Source of the DNA: Lachnospiraceae bacterium
Lineage (GTDB): Bacteria; Bacillota; Clostridia; Lachnospirales; Lachnospiraceae
Length of the DNA: 64,000 nucleotides
Direction of reading: 5' to 3'
Assembly (NCBI GenBank): GCA_022652545.1
Contig: JALCRM010000010.1
Coordinates: 34,298-98,297 of the forward strand
Part shown: piece after piece, positions 26,052 to 35,253 of the stretch
Layout: each line of letters starts with the position of its first letter
Numbering within the stretch: position 1 is the stretch's first letter
Program-made: the position numbers and the translations under genes
The notes under the pieces: generated by a model
Told to the model about the DNA's origin: nothing
The model's input: only the letters and a program-made list of their open reading frames with translations
The model's database searches: none

Positions 26052-29000
26052 TCAGAACAGATCGTCGCTTTTCCTGGATGAACGCGCTGTTTTCGGGGCG
26101 GTGTCCATTGAGCCGGCGGCGCTTCCGGGATTCTGCTGGGCGGAGAGGATGATACCGTTGTGCTCGAAGATCGAGAGCATCTTCCGCAGCAGTTTCTTCT
26201 GCACGGCTTCGTTGTCCTTCTGGGCACAGGTCGCCCGGACCCCGATCACAGCCCCGTCGCTGGCGAGCTCGCTGACGCCGGTATATTCAGGGCCTTCCTG
26301 TATCTCCGGGATCGCGTCCCTGAGTTTTGGAAGCTCTTCGGTCAGGATCTCCTCCACACGGTCCAGGGATTGATTCAGAGAGATCGTAAAATTCAGCGTG
26401 CAGGCGGAACTGACGGGGATCACGTTCGCTCTGGTGTTGTGAGGAAGATTGACAAGTCCTCCGCTGACCTGGTCATTCGGGAAGCTCTTGATGCTTCCGG
26501 ATTCGTTGATCACTTTGGTCGTGCGGACGCCGATATCGATGACAGTGCCTGTCCACCCGCCGATTATGACCTGGTCGCCGACGTGGAACTGATCCTCGAA
26601 AACAATGAACAGGCCTGCGAGGATATCGCTGACGAGTTCCTTGGAACCGAGGGAAACGCCGATGCCGATGATCCCGGCGGATGCGAGCAGGGTCTTCGTA
26701 TCGACACCGAACAGAGCGAGAATATAGAAAAGAGAGATAATGACAGCGCCGTACTGGATCACACTGCAGATCAGCTTGCAGATCGTGCGCCCCTTTGCCT
26801 CAAGTACTCTCTCCAGGAACTGCAGGAGTTTGATCAGGACCAGGGAAATGGTGTAGATCATGCTGACAATGAAAATGGAGGCGGTGATAGAGAAAATATT
26901 CATGCCTTTCTGCCAGTTGGTCCCCAGTACATAGCGGATGACGGAATTGCTGCTGAACAGGCTGTCACGGAACAGGACAGCCAGAGTGGCAATGGCTGCA
27001 TATACGGCAAGTACGCCGTTCAGTATGGTGACAGTCTTCTGGGAAGCGTTCTGTTTTGACCAGGGGACGGAATTGTTGAACAGCTGCTGCAGCAGCTTCG
27101 CGGAGGAACTTGCAGGCTGCACGGCCGGTATGGATTGTTTGGGAGAGACCGGATCGATCGTCGGTTCACCGCTCCGGAATTCCTTTTTATAGATGCGGGA
27201 GACACAGATCCCTGTAATCAGGATGCCGATGACCACACACAGCGCGGCGACCAGCGCATACTTCAGCATCTCATTGCGATAATAATCGGAGGCAGAGAGG
27301 GCAAAAATAGTCTTTCCGTCCACCAGGGCATTCTGGCCGAAGTAACTTACGGAATTCAGATTCAGATATCCGATGAATCCCGTTGCCATATTCGCATCGG
27401 TAAGGCCGAGGTCCGAAACTGTCTTCCCGCTGAAACTGCTGTCAGTCGGGTAAACGACCCTGCTGCTGAGGATGCTGTCCGCATTGTCATCTATTTCCAT
27501 CATAAATCCGCCGGCGCTGCAATGTACGGTCTGCAGCACATTGCTGATCTCGGCGGAGGACACGATCTTATCGAGAAAAGTCACATAGGACTTTATGAGG
27601 ACAAAACCGTCAGCCTTTTTGTGATCCGTGGTTGCAAGGATCATTGCGCCATACTGGTAAGAACCGGCGCTGTCAGTATTATTCAGAAAAGTGGAGTCTT
27701 CCAGTGCGGACTGTGCGGCGGAGGGAGCATCCTTGATAATGTCCGAGATCGAATAGGACGTGCTGTTTATCATTGAGGAAAATCCGCGGATGTGTTCGTC
27801 CTGGTCATTGCTGATGTTGATATTCAGAAGATCACCCGACATATCGCACACAAGATTGCCGCCTGCATCGTAGATCCGGATGTCAGCCAGCTGCAGTGCC
27901 TGTGCGAGTTTTTGCAGTTCGGCGGTATTCCGCATCTCCGGTTTATCGGAAAGGACAGACGAGGAAATGATCGTTTTTGACAAGGTATTGGCCGCCATCT
28001 GTGTCCGGATGTCACTGAGACTTTTCGAATTATCGCTGACGGTTTTGGAGAGATTCGTAAGTGCCTGCTGCTGATAGCCGGACATGACGGAAAGAGAGGA
28101 GATGGATTGCAGGTAATAACCGATCAGGAAAGCCAGGATGCCGCCTGTGATCAGCAGATAAAAGATCAGCCTGCGAATTGTCAGATGTACGTCTTTCCCG
28201 ATCTGCTCCCATGTTTCGGGAGTCTCACCGGGGACCGGTTCCAGGCCGTCGTGTATCGTTTCCTCCGCGTGTTCCTTGCAGGAGAAGCCCGCAAGCAGGA
28301 AAGCGGCGAAACAGATCAGGACGGTCACGATGATACCGAAGGAATCGGTGGTACTTGCGGCGGATATGGGATCGACGCAGATGATTTTGTAAGCGCCGTT
28401 CATGATATCGCAGGTCCCGCTGATATATTTGGTTCCGTTAATTGCGATGTGGGCGATCTGTCCGTCGTGAAGTTTCTGCGGGTTGACGCCGAGAGCAGTG
28501 ATATCGCGATTTATCAGATCCTGATCCGGAGCGTATTTTATAATGTGGTCTGAGGCCGAGATCGCATAGACAGTGCCTTCGGAATTGCTGGAAAAACTTT
28601 GCAGGATGGAATAGAGATTATTGACCTGGCCGATTTTTGCCAGCTGCGCCACATAATCCACTGCGAAGACTACTTCATATTCTTCATCGATTTTAGCGGC
28701 ATAATACCGTATCACCGTCGATTGCCCCATGTCCAGGACATAAAAAGGAGAGAAGGAAGCCGAACTGTCAAATACGGTCCGAAGCATGTTATAGCGTGGC
28801 TTTGTAAAGTCGGTACCGGGGTCTGTGTAGCTGTTCAGCAGTCTGCCGTCCTTTGAAAGGACCAGGACATTTATTCCGCTGCTTTCCCTGACGATATCCG
28901 CGACACTCGTGAATTCCTCATGGGAGGATTTTACGGCTTCCGGGTACTTCTGAAGCAGATAGGCCATTGTATTGGCCCTCGACTGGTTGAGATTGTCGAA

Positions 29001-29204
29001 AGCAGTCTGGCTGTCACTGGCGGTTTTTTGGGCGTTATCCATAATGACAGGGATCTCCGCGATCCGCTTTTGGATATCTTCATATTTTGTATCGGTCGTA
29101 ATGCCGATCTGCGTATAGTACAGGGCAGCGATCGACAAAACAGTGCAGATCGCAATGACGATCCAGATATTCAGCAGCTTGTGATGCCTGTCTCTTGGTT
29201 TCAT
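26052..29204 (-). CDS. MscS-family channel with two large extracytoplasmic sensor regions
   Basis: 1050 residues on the minus strand, ATG at 29204 with GAGAGGGG upstream. A membrane helix near residues 13-30 leads to an extracellular region of about 260 residues resembling Cache/PDC sensor folds (FDSSASFSPFYVLDMGQS, VVFAVDYV). Helices near 295-315 and 345-370 precede a second extracellular region to about 655, then a helix and linker. The last 330 residues are MscS: three helices, the pore segment (ASAGIIGIGVSLGSKELVSD), the beta domain (FHVGDQVIIGGWTGTVIDIG) and the alpha/beta vestibule. Small MscS is about 290 residues. Regions like these on a pore suggest gating or modulation by a small ligand, which is inference. 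A solute-binding lipoprotein gene lies 10 bases upstream in the same operon. Confidence 0.88.
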   Translation of the reverse strand: MKPRDRHHKLLNIWIVIAICTVLSIAALYYTQIGITTDTKYEDIQKRIAEIPVIMDNAQKTASDSQTAFDNLNQSRANTMAYLLQKYPEAVKSSHEEFTSVADIVRESSGINVLVLSKDGRLLNSYTDPGTDFTKPRYNMLRTVFDSSASFSPFYVLDMGQSTVIRYYAAKIDEEYEVVFAVDYVAQLAKIGQVNNLYSILQSFSSNSEGTVYAISASDHIIKYAPDQDLINRDITALGVNPQKLHDGQIAHIAINGTKYISGTCDIMNGAYKIICVDPISAASTTDSFGIIVTVLICFAAFLLAGFSCKEHAEETIHDGLEPVPGETPETWEQIGKDVHLTIRRLIFYLLITGGILAFLIGYYLQSISSLSVMSGYQQQALTNLSKTVSDNSKSLSDIRTQMAANTLSKTIISSSVLSDKPEMRNTAELQKLAQALQLADIRIYDAGGNLVCDMSGDLLNINISNDQDEHIRGFSSMINSTSYSISDIIKDAPSAAQSALEDSTFLNNTDSAGSYQYGAMILATTDHKKADGFVLIKSYVTFLDKIVSSAEISNVLQTVHCSAGGFMMEIDDNADSILSSRVVYPTDSSFSGKTVSDLGLTDANMATGFIGYLNLNSVSYFGQNALVDGKTIFALSASDYYRNEMLKYALVAALCVVIGILITGICVSRIYKKEFRSGEPTIDPVSPKQSIPAVQPASSSAKLLQQLFNNSVPWSKQNASQKTVTILNGVLAVYAAIATLAVLFRDSLFSSNSVIRYVLGTNWQKGMNIFSITASIFIVSMIYTISLVLIKLLQFLERVLEAKGRTICKLICSVIQYGAVIISLFYILALFGVDTKTLLASAGIIGIGVSLGSKELVSDILAGLFIVFEDQFHVGDQVIIGGWTGTVIDIGVRTTKVINESGSIKSFPNDQVSGGLVNLPHNTRANVIPVSSACTLNFTISLNQSLDRVEEILTEELPKLRDAIPEIQEGPEYTGVSELASDGAVIGVRATCAQKDNEAVQKKLLRKMLSIFEHNGIILSAQQNPGSAAGSMDTAPKTARSSRKSDDLF

Positions 29205-29214
29205 CGTGCCCCTC

Positions 29215-30198
29215 TCATTTCCATGCGGTGATCAGACTGTCGATGGTACCGTCTTTGGTAAGGCGGGTCACTTCTTCGGCCAGCCTGCCGCTCAGTTCAG
29301 AACCCTTTACGGAGGCAATGCCATAGGGTTCATCGGAGACATAGTCGCTCATTACAGTGATCGTATCAACGGCATTTTTCAGATACTTCTGGGCGATGGC
29401 GCTGTCCACGCAGAGCGCATCGATCTCATCAGTCTCCAGCATGTTGGTGGCTTCTTCGTAGGTGTCGAACTGCGTAAAAACAGTTCCCTTGAGATCGTCT
29501 TTGCTGAGCAGGTTCAGGGAACTCATCTTCTGCATCAGAAGATCCTGGGTGTCTGTCCCGCTGATGATGCCGATGTTATTGCCGGGCAGGTCGCTGAGCT
29601 GTGTGAAGAGTGTGGACTTTTCCACGACCACTTCAAGGTGGGCAGTGTAGTAGGCGGGTGTAAAATCAAAAAGCTTCTGCCTTTCCGCTGTGATGCTGTA
29701 GCAGGCAATGATACAGTCAACTTCGCCGCTGCTGAGCTTTTGTTCACGGGTCGTCGGGACCACGGCTTTGAAGTTGACCTTTGCATATCCCAGATCGCCG
29801 GCGATCTGTTTTGCCAGATCCACTTCCATCCCGTAGAACTGGTGATTATCAGGGCTGTAATAACTCCAGGACGAAACATCGGGGCGGACGCCGACTTTCA
29901 GCGTGCCCTTCCCGGAAGAAGAAACGGTCACGACGGATTCTTCATCAGCGTAGGTAGTTGCGTAGGATTCGATATTCTCGTCGGCAGAGAAGCCTGTTTC
30001 TGCGGAAACGGAAGCCGTCGCCGCACTGCCGGAGGCGTCTGAGGCGGCTGCTGAAGCGGCGTCTGAGGAAACGTCTGCGGACGATCCGGAAGAGGCGGCA
30101 GTTTCGGAAGCGTTGCGTGATGCGCCGCATCCGGTCAGGACAAGGAGCGCGGCTGCGGCTATTGCGGCAGGAAGTATTGCTTTTCTTATTCTGTGCAT
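29215..30198 (-). CDS. Amino-acid-type ABC substrate-binding lipoprotein
   Basis: 327 residues from the ATG at 30198; the signal peptide ends in the lipobox LTGC. An Ala/Ser/Asp-rich linker of about 60 residues is followed by a PBPb (SBP_bac_3) domain from about residue 95: GTLKVGVRPDVSSWSYY, GMEVDLAKQIAGDLGY, GEVDCIIACYSITAERQ and a C-terminal DGTIDSLITAWK. This family binds polar amino acids or related cations. No permease or ATPase gene adjoins it; instead the sensor-MscS gene follows after 10 bases. It may serve a distant transporter or present ligand to the MscS sensor regions. A near-consensus promoter lies at 30250-30278. Confidence 0.9.
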   Translation of the reverse strand: MHRIRKAILPAAIAAAALLVLTGCGASRNASETAASSGSSADVSSDAASAAASDASGSAATASVSAETGFSADENIESYATTYADEESVVTVSSSGKGTLKVGVRPDVSSWSYYSPDNHQFYGMEVDLAKQIAGDLGYAKVNFKAVVPTTREQKLSSGEVDCIIACYSITAERQKLFDFTPAYYTAHLEVVVEKSTLFTQLSDLPGNNIGIISGTDTQDLLMQKMSSLNLLSKDDLKGTVFTQFDTYEEATNMLETDEIDALCVDSAIAQKYLKNAVDTITVMSDYVSDEPYGIASVKGSELSGRLAEEVTRLTKDGTIDSLITAWK

Positions 30199-30249
30199 AT
30201 GCGTCCTATTCTGAAAAAGTCGACATAGAAGAATGAAATACCTGCAAAT

Positions 30250-30309
30250 ATTATGGCGCACCCGGTGAATTTTCTCAATAAAACACCGAGACAAACATAA
30301 AATGTTTGT
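30250..30309 (-). promoter_or_regulatory. Promoter of the binding-protein/MscS operon with upstream palindrome
   Basis: On the minus strand TTGAGA (30278-30273), 17 bases, CATAAT (30255-30250), about 52 bases before the ATG. Directly upstream of the -35, ACAAACAT-N3-ATGTTTGT (30291-30309) is a perfect 8-base inverted repeat placed where an activator could bind. The regulator is unknown. Confidence 0.65.
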
Positions 30310-30337
30310 TGTGTGCAGGAATCGTCTTTCCGGGCCT

Positions 30338-30469
30338 TCAGAGGATATCGCTGATATCCAGGTCCGGCGTGATCCTGTACTGATATTCCGGATGCAGGGC
30401 TGTCAGTTCCCCGCTGATCTCCCTGAGGAAGGCCGGTGCGTCAGCGCCGCTGCTGCCTGAGGCGGGCGA
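30338..30469 (-). other. Possible 3' remnant of a gene
   Basis: On the minus strand an open stretch of 43 codons ends at a TGA (30340-30338) and reads like a protein tail (EISGELTALHPEYQYRITPD). It has no start codon, begins after a TGA and overlaps the end of the next gene in another frame. It may be the end of a decayed gene or chance. I recognise no family. Confidence 0.25.
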
Positions 30470-31109
30470 TCAGCCATGACAGGCCGTACATCCCGCCGAG
30501 GAGCAGGACAGACCACAGGACGGACATGCCGACAGGCTGCCTGTAGACCATCAGGAAGGGATAGGGGCCGGTGACGATCCTCATGAGATTCAGGAGAACG
30601 ATCACGGCAGCGTAGACAATGGTCGGGAACAGCCCGCACCGGGCAGCCTTACCCGGCGCATAGGGAACACGGTCAAACAGGAGATATGACAGTATCGTAA
30701 GACCGGGGCTGAGCAGATGGTGGAACAGCATTTCTCCGGACAGCAGCATCATCCGGTAGCCCTGCAGTCCGTTCATGGGAGCCAGTACCGTGATGACGAC
30801 CAGGAAGGTGAAAGTGAGACAGCATACCGCCGTGTATTTGAGCATGACGGCAAAGGCCGGTGCCTTTTTGCCGCAGGTGAGCCGGCGGACCAGGAAAGCG
30901 GCATAGACAAAACAGGCCAGCATGGCGAAAATATTGCTGTCTACGGTATAAAAGGCAAGCATGTGCATACCGTTCTTCTGAAAGCTGAGTGCTGTACCGA
31001 CAGCTGAAAAAACGGCAGCTGCCAGGTTGAGGACAACAGCGATGATGAGCTTGTGTTTTTCTGCCCCGTCCGTCTGTCCGTCTTCAGGGATGATCCTTGT
31101 TTTGTCCAT
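30441..31109 (-). CDS. Pr6Pr-like six-helix membrane protein
   Basis: 222 residues on the minus strand, starting at MDKTRIIPEDG (31109). Six hydrophobic helices with family features: YTVDSNIFAML in the second helix, FHHLLSPGLTILSYLLFD in the middle, and a Pro/Tyr segment (GPYPFLMVYRQP) near the end. The Pr6Pr family has conserved polar membrane residues but no settled function. It diverges from the M13 peptidase gene across 182 bases; a TATAAT on the minus strand near 31153-31158 could serve it. No partner suggests a role. Confidence 0.78.
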   Translation of the reverse strand: MDKTRIIPEDGQTDGAEKHKLIIAVVLNLAAAVFSAVGTALSFQKNGMHMLAFYTVDSNIFAMLACFVYAAFLVRRLTCGKKAPAFAVMLKYTAVCCLTFTFLVVITVLAPMNGLQGYRMMLLSGEMLFHHLLSPGLTILSYLLFDRVPYAPGKAARCGLFPTIVYAAVIVLLNLMRIVTGPYPFLMVYRQPVGMSVLWSVLLLGGMYGLSWLIARLRQQRR

Positions 31110-31291
31110 ATTCTGTTCTGCTTCCTTCCGGCGCAGAAATGCGCCGCTGAACATTATAGCTTAGAAATCGTTTGTTGTGTTTTTGACCTGTTGCCTTATA
31201 CTTGCAATAGGGTATGGAAAGCTTTGAGATCCCTGAATTATCAGCGGAAACGGGAAAATACGCAGCGCTGCTGTCCTCAATGGAGAAGAAG

Positions 31292-33481
31292 ATGAAAAGA
31301 GACCATCCATATCTGTGCCGGCTCCTGATCCTCACACTGCTGTCGTCCACGCTGCTGTGCGGCTGCTCGGGCCTTAACGGGAAGGCAGGACCGATCGTAG
31401 CGGGAGAGACCGTTTCACCTGACTCCAAATGGATCAATTCAGAGATCGACGGCGCGATCGACAGCAGTACCAAAACAAACCTGAAAGATGATTTCTATAC
31501 GGCCGTCAACCGGGATTGGCTTCTGCAGACGACCGTCACGGCGGAGAAATCCGACATCAATCCCTTTACGGAGAACGAAGATATCCTGCGCGACCGGGAG
31601 ATGGACATCGTTGCCGGCACGGACAGCAGCAGTACGGGAGAAAATCCTGCCGGCATGTCACAGGAGCTGCTTTGGCATGACAGCACCCTGCTGCAGGATT
31701 TCACGGACCTTGCAGGGGACTGGGAAGCGCGGAACAAGCTGGGTGCGGAACCCGTTCGCCCTTATATCGAGAAGATCGCAGACATCAGCAGCATTGAAGA
31801 TATGACAGAGTATCTGCTGAATGAAGACGGCATGAATTTTTCGCTCGATTATCCGGTGGATTTCAATGTGACAACGGGCTTTAAGGATCACTCCTGCAAT
31901 ACGGTCCTGATCGCGCCTTTCAGTGATTTCACGCTTGGAAATCAGTCTGAGTACACCGGTTTTGACTCCAACGGGAGTCTGTACAAATACAACAGCAACC
32001 TGAAGGTCGGATACCTGCTGAAAAGACTCGGGTATTCCGATGCGGATGCCGCCGGGATCATTAAGGGAAGCTACAGTTTTGAAGCGGACCTTGCCGACCG
32101 CATGGAAGACTACAGTGTCCAGCATTCCGTGAAATATCTGGACAGGGCGGACAACGCCTATACCTTTGACGAACTGAAAACGATCGAAGGCAATTATCCT
32201 CTCACGGAGATCCTGTGCAGATATCAGCTGGACAAATCCGACCACTATACCGTTACGGAACCGGCATATGTCAAGGCTTTCGGGAAGTATTATTCGCAGG
32301 CCCATCTCGAACGGATCAAGGATTTTTATATCGTGAGTACTCTCAACAGTATGCTTCCTCTGCTGGACAGGGAGGCCTATGAAAAGTCGGTCGAACTGGA
32401 GCAGCTGCTGACGGATAAGGCCAAAGATGACCCCGGTAAAAATCCGGGTTCTGATCCGCAGCAGAAGGACAGCGGGGAAGACAAAGAGACCGCGATCCTC
32501 CTGGACAAATTCGTCAACCGCTATCTGCCCGGTCCCTTGGACGAGATCTATGTGGCGCGTTATTGTACGGCGGATCAGAAAAAGAATATAGAGAAGCTGG
32601 TCGCAGACGTGATCAGGTATTACCGCGTCATGCTGCAGAGCGAAGACTGGCTGAGCGACTCCGCGAAGAAAAAGGCAGTGGTGAAGCTCGACAATATCTG
32701 TGTGCGTTCTGTTTATCCGGATACGTTCACGGATTACTCTTCCCTGGATCTTTCAGGTGCCGGGAATCTCGTGGAAGCGGTCGCGCGGATCCAGACCTTT
32801 GCCCTGACGCAGATGAAAGACAGGGTAAATGCACCGGTAGAGCGGAACGCCTGGGATCTCTCCAAATTTCCGACCACGCAGACAAATGCCTATTACAATC
32901 CCGAAGACAATTCGATCAATATCCTGGCAGGCATTTTTGCCGATGATTTCTTTTACAGTCCGGACCAGGATCGCGAAGAAACGCTTGGAAGAATAGGTTT
33001 TATCATCGGGCACGAGATCACGCATGCATTCGATACGACAGGCTGCTATTTCGATGAAAGCGGCAATTACCTGGAGGCAGGGTGGTGGGAAGCCAAGGAT
33101 CTGCAGGCTTTCCTTACAAAAGCTGCCAGGCTGGCCAACTTTTACAGTGCGATCGCCCCGTATCCGGGTGCGTATTCGTACGACGGCACCAACGTCAAGG
33201 GCGAGGCCATCGCGGATATGGGCGGGCTGAAGTGCATGATCTCCCTGGCGCAGGATCAGCCGGATTTTGATTATGATGAGTTTTTCCGGGCATATGCACA
33301 GATGTGGCAGCGGAAATCGTCCTATGAGGTGGAACAGCAGAATGCTGCGGATGAACACCCGTTGAATTTCCTGCGCACGAATATTACACTCCAGCAGTAT
33401 GACCGTTTTTTTGAAACTTACGGGATCGCATCCGGGGACGGGATGTACATTGAACCGGAAAAGAGAGTTGCAGTGTGGTAA
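31292..33481 (+). CDS. M13-family zinc metallopeptidase (PepO/neprilysin-like) lipoprotein
   Basis: 729 residues from the ATG at 31292, preceded by GGAGAAG; upstream in-frame ATGs lack a site and would bury the signal peptide. The signal peptide ends at the lipobox LLCGC, so the enzyme is tethered outside the membrane. The C-terminal catalytic domain has NAYYNPEDNSI, HEITH (574-578) and GEAIAD (E638, D642), and the protein ends in EPEKRVAVW. The N-terminal helical domain covers about 60-470, with a Pro/Asp/Lys-rich insert near 390. Bacterial M13 enzymes cut short peptides. An ABC-2 exporter follows after 30 bases, so the set could process and export or clear peptides; no precursor gene is visible. 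Confidence 0.93.
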   Translation: MKRDHPYLCRLLILTLLSSTLLCGCSGLNGKAGPIVAGETVSPDSKWINSEIDGAIDSSTKTNLKDDFYTAVNRDWLLQTTVTAEKSDINPFTENEDILRDREMDIVAGTDSSSTGENPAGMSQELLWHDSTLLQDFTDLAGDWEARNKLGAEPVRPYIEKIADISSIEDMTEYLLNEDGMNFSLDYPVDFNVTTGFKDHSCNTVLIAPFSDFTLGNQSEYTGFDSNGSLYKYNSNLKVGYLLKRLGYSDADAAGIIKGSYSFEADLADRMEDYSVQHSVKYLDRADNAYTFDELKTIEGNYPLTEILCRYQLDKSDHYTVTEPAYVKAFGKYYSQAHLERIKDFYIVSTLNSMLPLLDREAYEKSVELEQLLTDKAKDDPGKNPGSDPQQKDSGEDKETAILLDKFVNRYLPGPLDEIYVARYCTADQKKNIEKLVADVIRYYRVMLQSEDWLSDSAKKKAVVKLDNICVRSVYPDTFTDYSSLDLSGAGNLVEAVARIQTFALTQMKDRVNAPVERNAWDLSKFPTTQTNAYYNPEDNSINILAGIFADDFFYSPDQDREETLGRIGFIIGHEITHAFDTTGCYFDESGNYLEAGWWEAKDLQAFLTKAARLANFYSAIAPYPGAYSYDGTNVKGEAIADMGGLKCMISLAQDQPDFDYDEFFRAYAQMWQRKSSYEVEQQNAADEHPLNFLRTNITLQQYDRFFETYGIASGDGMYIEPEKRVAVW

Positions 33482-33511
33482 AACCGCATACACAGGAAGA
33501 AAGAGGACAGC

Positions 33512-34321
33512 ATGGGTGAATCGGTCATTTCTCTTCACGGTATCCAGAAAAGCTACGGGAAACATAAGGTCCTGAGAGGGGTAGACCTGGAGATCCCGAA
33601 GGGCGACATTTTCGGACTGATCGGACGGAACGGCGCCGGGAAAACAACGATATTCAAGACCATCCTCGGCCTTTCTGACTACGAGGAAGGCAGTATAGAT
33701 ATTGCGGGCTTTGACAAGGACCCGGATAAAGGCAGGGGCAGGATCGGCTTCTTTGTAGGAAGCGATTTCTTTGATTACCTTTCGGGCAGAGAAAATCTGG
33801 AATATTACCGACAGCTGAAGGGGATAAAGGACAGGAACGAAGTCAGCCGCGTACTTAAGATCGTAGGGCTTGATACTGCAAGGGGAAGCTTCAAAAACTA
33901 TTCCATGGGCATGAAACAGAGGCTCGGCATTGCCAATGCCCTTATGGGCAGCCCTGAGATCCTGATCCTCGATGAGCCGACGAATGGTCTGGATCCGCAG
34001 GGAATTGCCGATATGAGGCATCTGTTCCAGGACCTGAAAAAGCAATTCGGCATGACGATCATCATCTCCTCCCACATTCTGGGCGAACTGCAGAATACCG
34101 CAGACCGGTTCGGCATCGTGAACAACGGCATTATCGAACGCGTCGTGACGCAGGAAGACCTGAAAAAGTCCGACAACTGTGTGCGCATAACCGTAGACGA
34201 CCGGGAGCGAGCCAGAAAAGTGCTGGAGGAAGCGGGTATCAAAGTGCTCGGGGAGGAGCAGGAGGCCCGCAGCCTGGAGGATTATTATTTCAATCTGCTG
34301 GGAGGAGAACAGAATGCGTAA
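33512..34321 (+). CDS. ABC transporter ATPase, BcrA-like
   Basis: 269 residues with Walker A GRNGAGKTT, signature YSMGMKQRLGIA, Walker B LILDEPTNGLDP and a switch His in IISSHIL, followed by an 80-residue C-terminal tail. It belongs to the ABC-2 exporter type associated with bacitracin, lantibiotic or other peptide resistance and with lipid export. It overlaps the permease start by 8 bases, so the two are coupled. The M13 peptidase lies 30 bases upstream. Confidence 0.93.
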   Translation: MGESVISLHGIQKSYGKHKVLRGVDLEIPKGDIFGLIGRNGAGKTTIFKTILGLSDYEEGSIDIAGFDKDPDKGRGRIGFFVGSDFFDYLSGRENLEYYRQLKGIKDRNEVSRVLKIVGLDTARGSFKNYSMGMKQRLGIANALMGSPEILILDEPTNGLDPQGIADMRHLFQDLKKQFGMTIIISSHILGELQNTADRFGIVNNGIIERVVTQEDLKKSDNCVRITVDDRERARKVLEEAGIKVLGEEQEARSLEDYYFNLLGGEQNA

Positions 34322-35057
34322 TTATATCAGCGCCGATCTGAAAAGAATATGCAGACGCATTCCGCGCGCGATCGTGCTGGCTTCGGTCTACGTTATCCTG
34401 ATCCTGATCGTAGTTCTGAGTGCTGGTCAGAATACGTGGAATTCAGTGACGTTCACGCTGATCGTCGAGCAGTATATTGCAGCGCTGACGGTCATCTTCG
34501 GGATCATCGAACTGATCTCCGTATACTCGGATGATTTCAAGGCAAAAACCATGCAGGTCGCCATTGGTACAGGCTTACAGAGGGACAGGGTCGTCTTCAG
34601 CAAGTATACGGAACTTCTTGTACTTACGTTTGCGGATCTTGTGCTGTTTGCGGCTGCAGCCCTGATTTCCGCAGCAGTCGTCAAAACAGGGTACAGCGCG
34701 GATCAGGCAATGGAGATCAGTGTACTGTGTTTTAAGGTGTGGCTCAGCATTGCAGGCTATTCCAGTCTTTCCATGATCCTGATCTTTTTTACCCAGGCGA
34801 CGGGGCTTGCGACGCTGCTTTATCTCGGACTTGCCGCCAAGATCGTCAGTGCGCTGCTCAGTCTGCTTACCGATCTGGACGCCATCCAGTTCCTGCACCT
34901 GAACCGCCTGCTGCTGTCTACGATGCTGGATACTTTCGGGTCGCGGCTCGTCCTGAATAATTTCAACGTTCCGTCATTTATCGGGATCCTTGTCTATATA
35001 GGTATCGGGTACGCCGCTACGGTCTTTCTTTTCCGGAAGCGTGAACTGGAGTTCTGA
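34314..35057 (+). CDS. ABC-2 type permease subunit
   Basis: 247 residues with six predicted helices, starting with a basic cytoplasmic end (MRNYISADLKRICRRIPRA). The layout matches permeases paired with BcrA-like ATPases. A polar segment after helix two (ELISVYSDDFKAKTMQVAIG, then TGLQRDRVVFSK) resembles the coupling region of this family. The substrate is unknown. The stop codon is followed at once by a perfect 15-base hairpin that may end the transcript. Confidence 0.85.
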   Translation: MRNYISADLKRICRRIPRAIVLASVYVILILIVVLSAGQNTWNSVTFTLIVEQYIAALTVIFGIIELISVYSDDFKAKTMQVAIGTGLQRDRVVFSKYTELLVLTFADLVLFAAAALISAAVVKTGYSADQAMEISVLCFKVWLSIAGYSSLSMILIFFTQATGLATLLYLGLAAKIVSALLSLLTDLDAIQFLHLNRLLLSTMLDTFGSRLVLNNFNVPSFIGILVYIGIGYAATVFLFRKRELEF

Positions 35058-35246
35058 ATACGAAAATACCGCTGATGCGGTATTTTCGTATCGCGGCAGC
35101 GGCGCCGAAAAACGGCGCCAGCCGCCCATTCGGAGAATCTGAGGATTCTCCGAATGGAGGTGTCAATACGAAACTACCGCCGATGCGGTACTTTCTTATC
35201 GCGGCAGCGGCGCGGGAGAGCGGCGCCGAAAAACGGCGCCTCAAGG
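35058..35246. repeat. Compound hairpin element, two copies, at a gene junction
   Basis: Copy 1 begins with a perfect 15-bp hairpin (35058-35072 with 35077-35091, loop TGAT, inner core CCGCTGATGCGG), followed by a GC-rich hairpin around GGCGCC-GAAAAAC-GGCGCC. Copy 2 (35165-35240) repeats both parts with changes (core CCGCCGATGCGG). Between them is a 13-bp hairpin (35127-35139 with 35144-35156, loop TGAG). The unit ends at the AAGGAGG site of the GH120 gene. A third copy lies at 47953. Confidence 0.8.
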
Positions 35247-35253
35247 AGGAAAT

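Noticed and set aside
25081..29231. Plus-strand frames across the PAP2, MscS and binding-protein genes (for example 26160-27059)
   Set aside because: They are antisense to well-supported minus-strand membrane and lipoprotein genes and have no domain features.
35058..35253. CRISPR array or riboswitch at the repeated hairpins
   Set aside because: The repeats are imperfect, only two, and without regular unique spacers; no known riboswitch core is recognised, and related copies sit beside unrelated genes.
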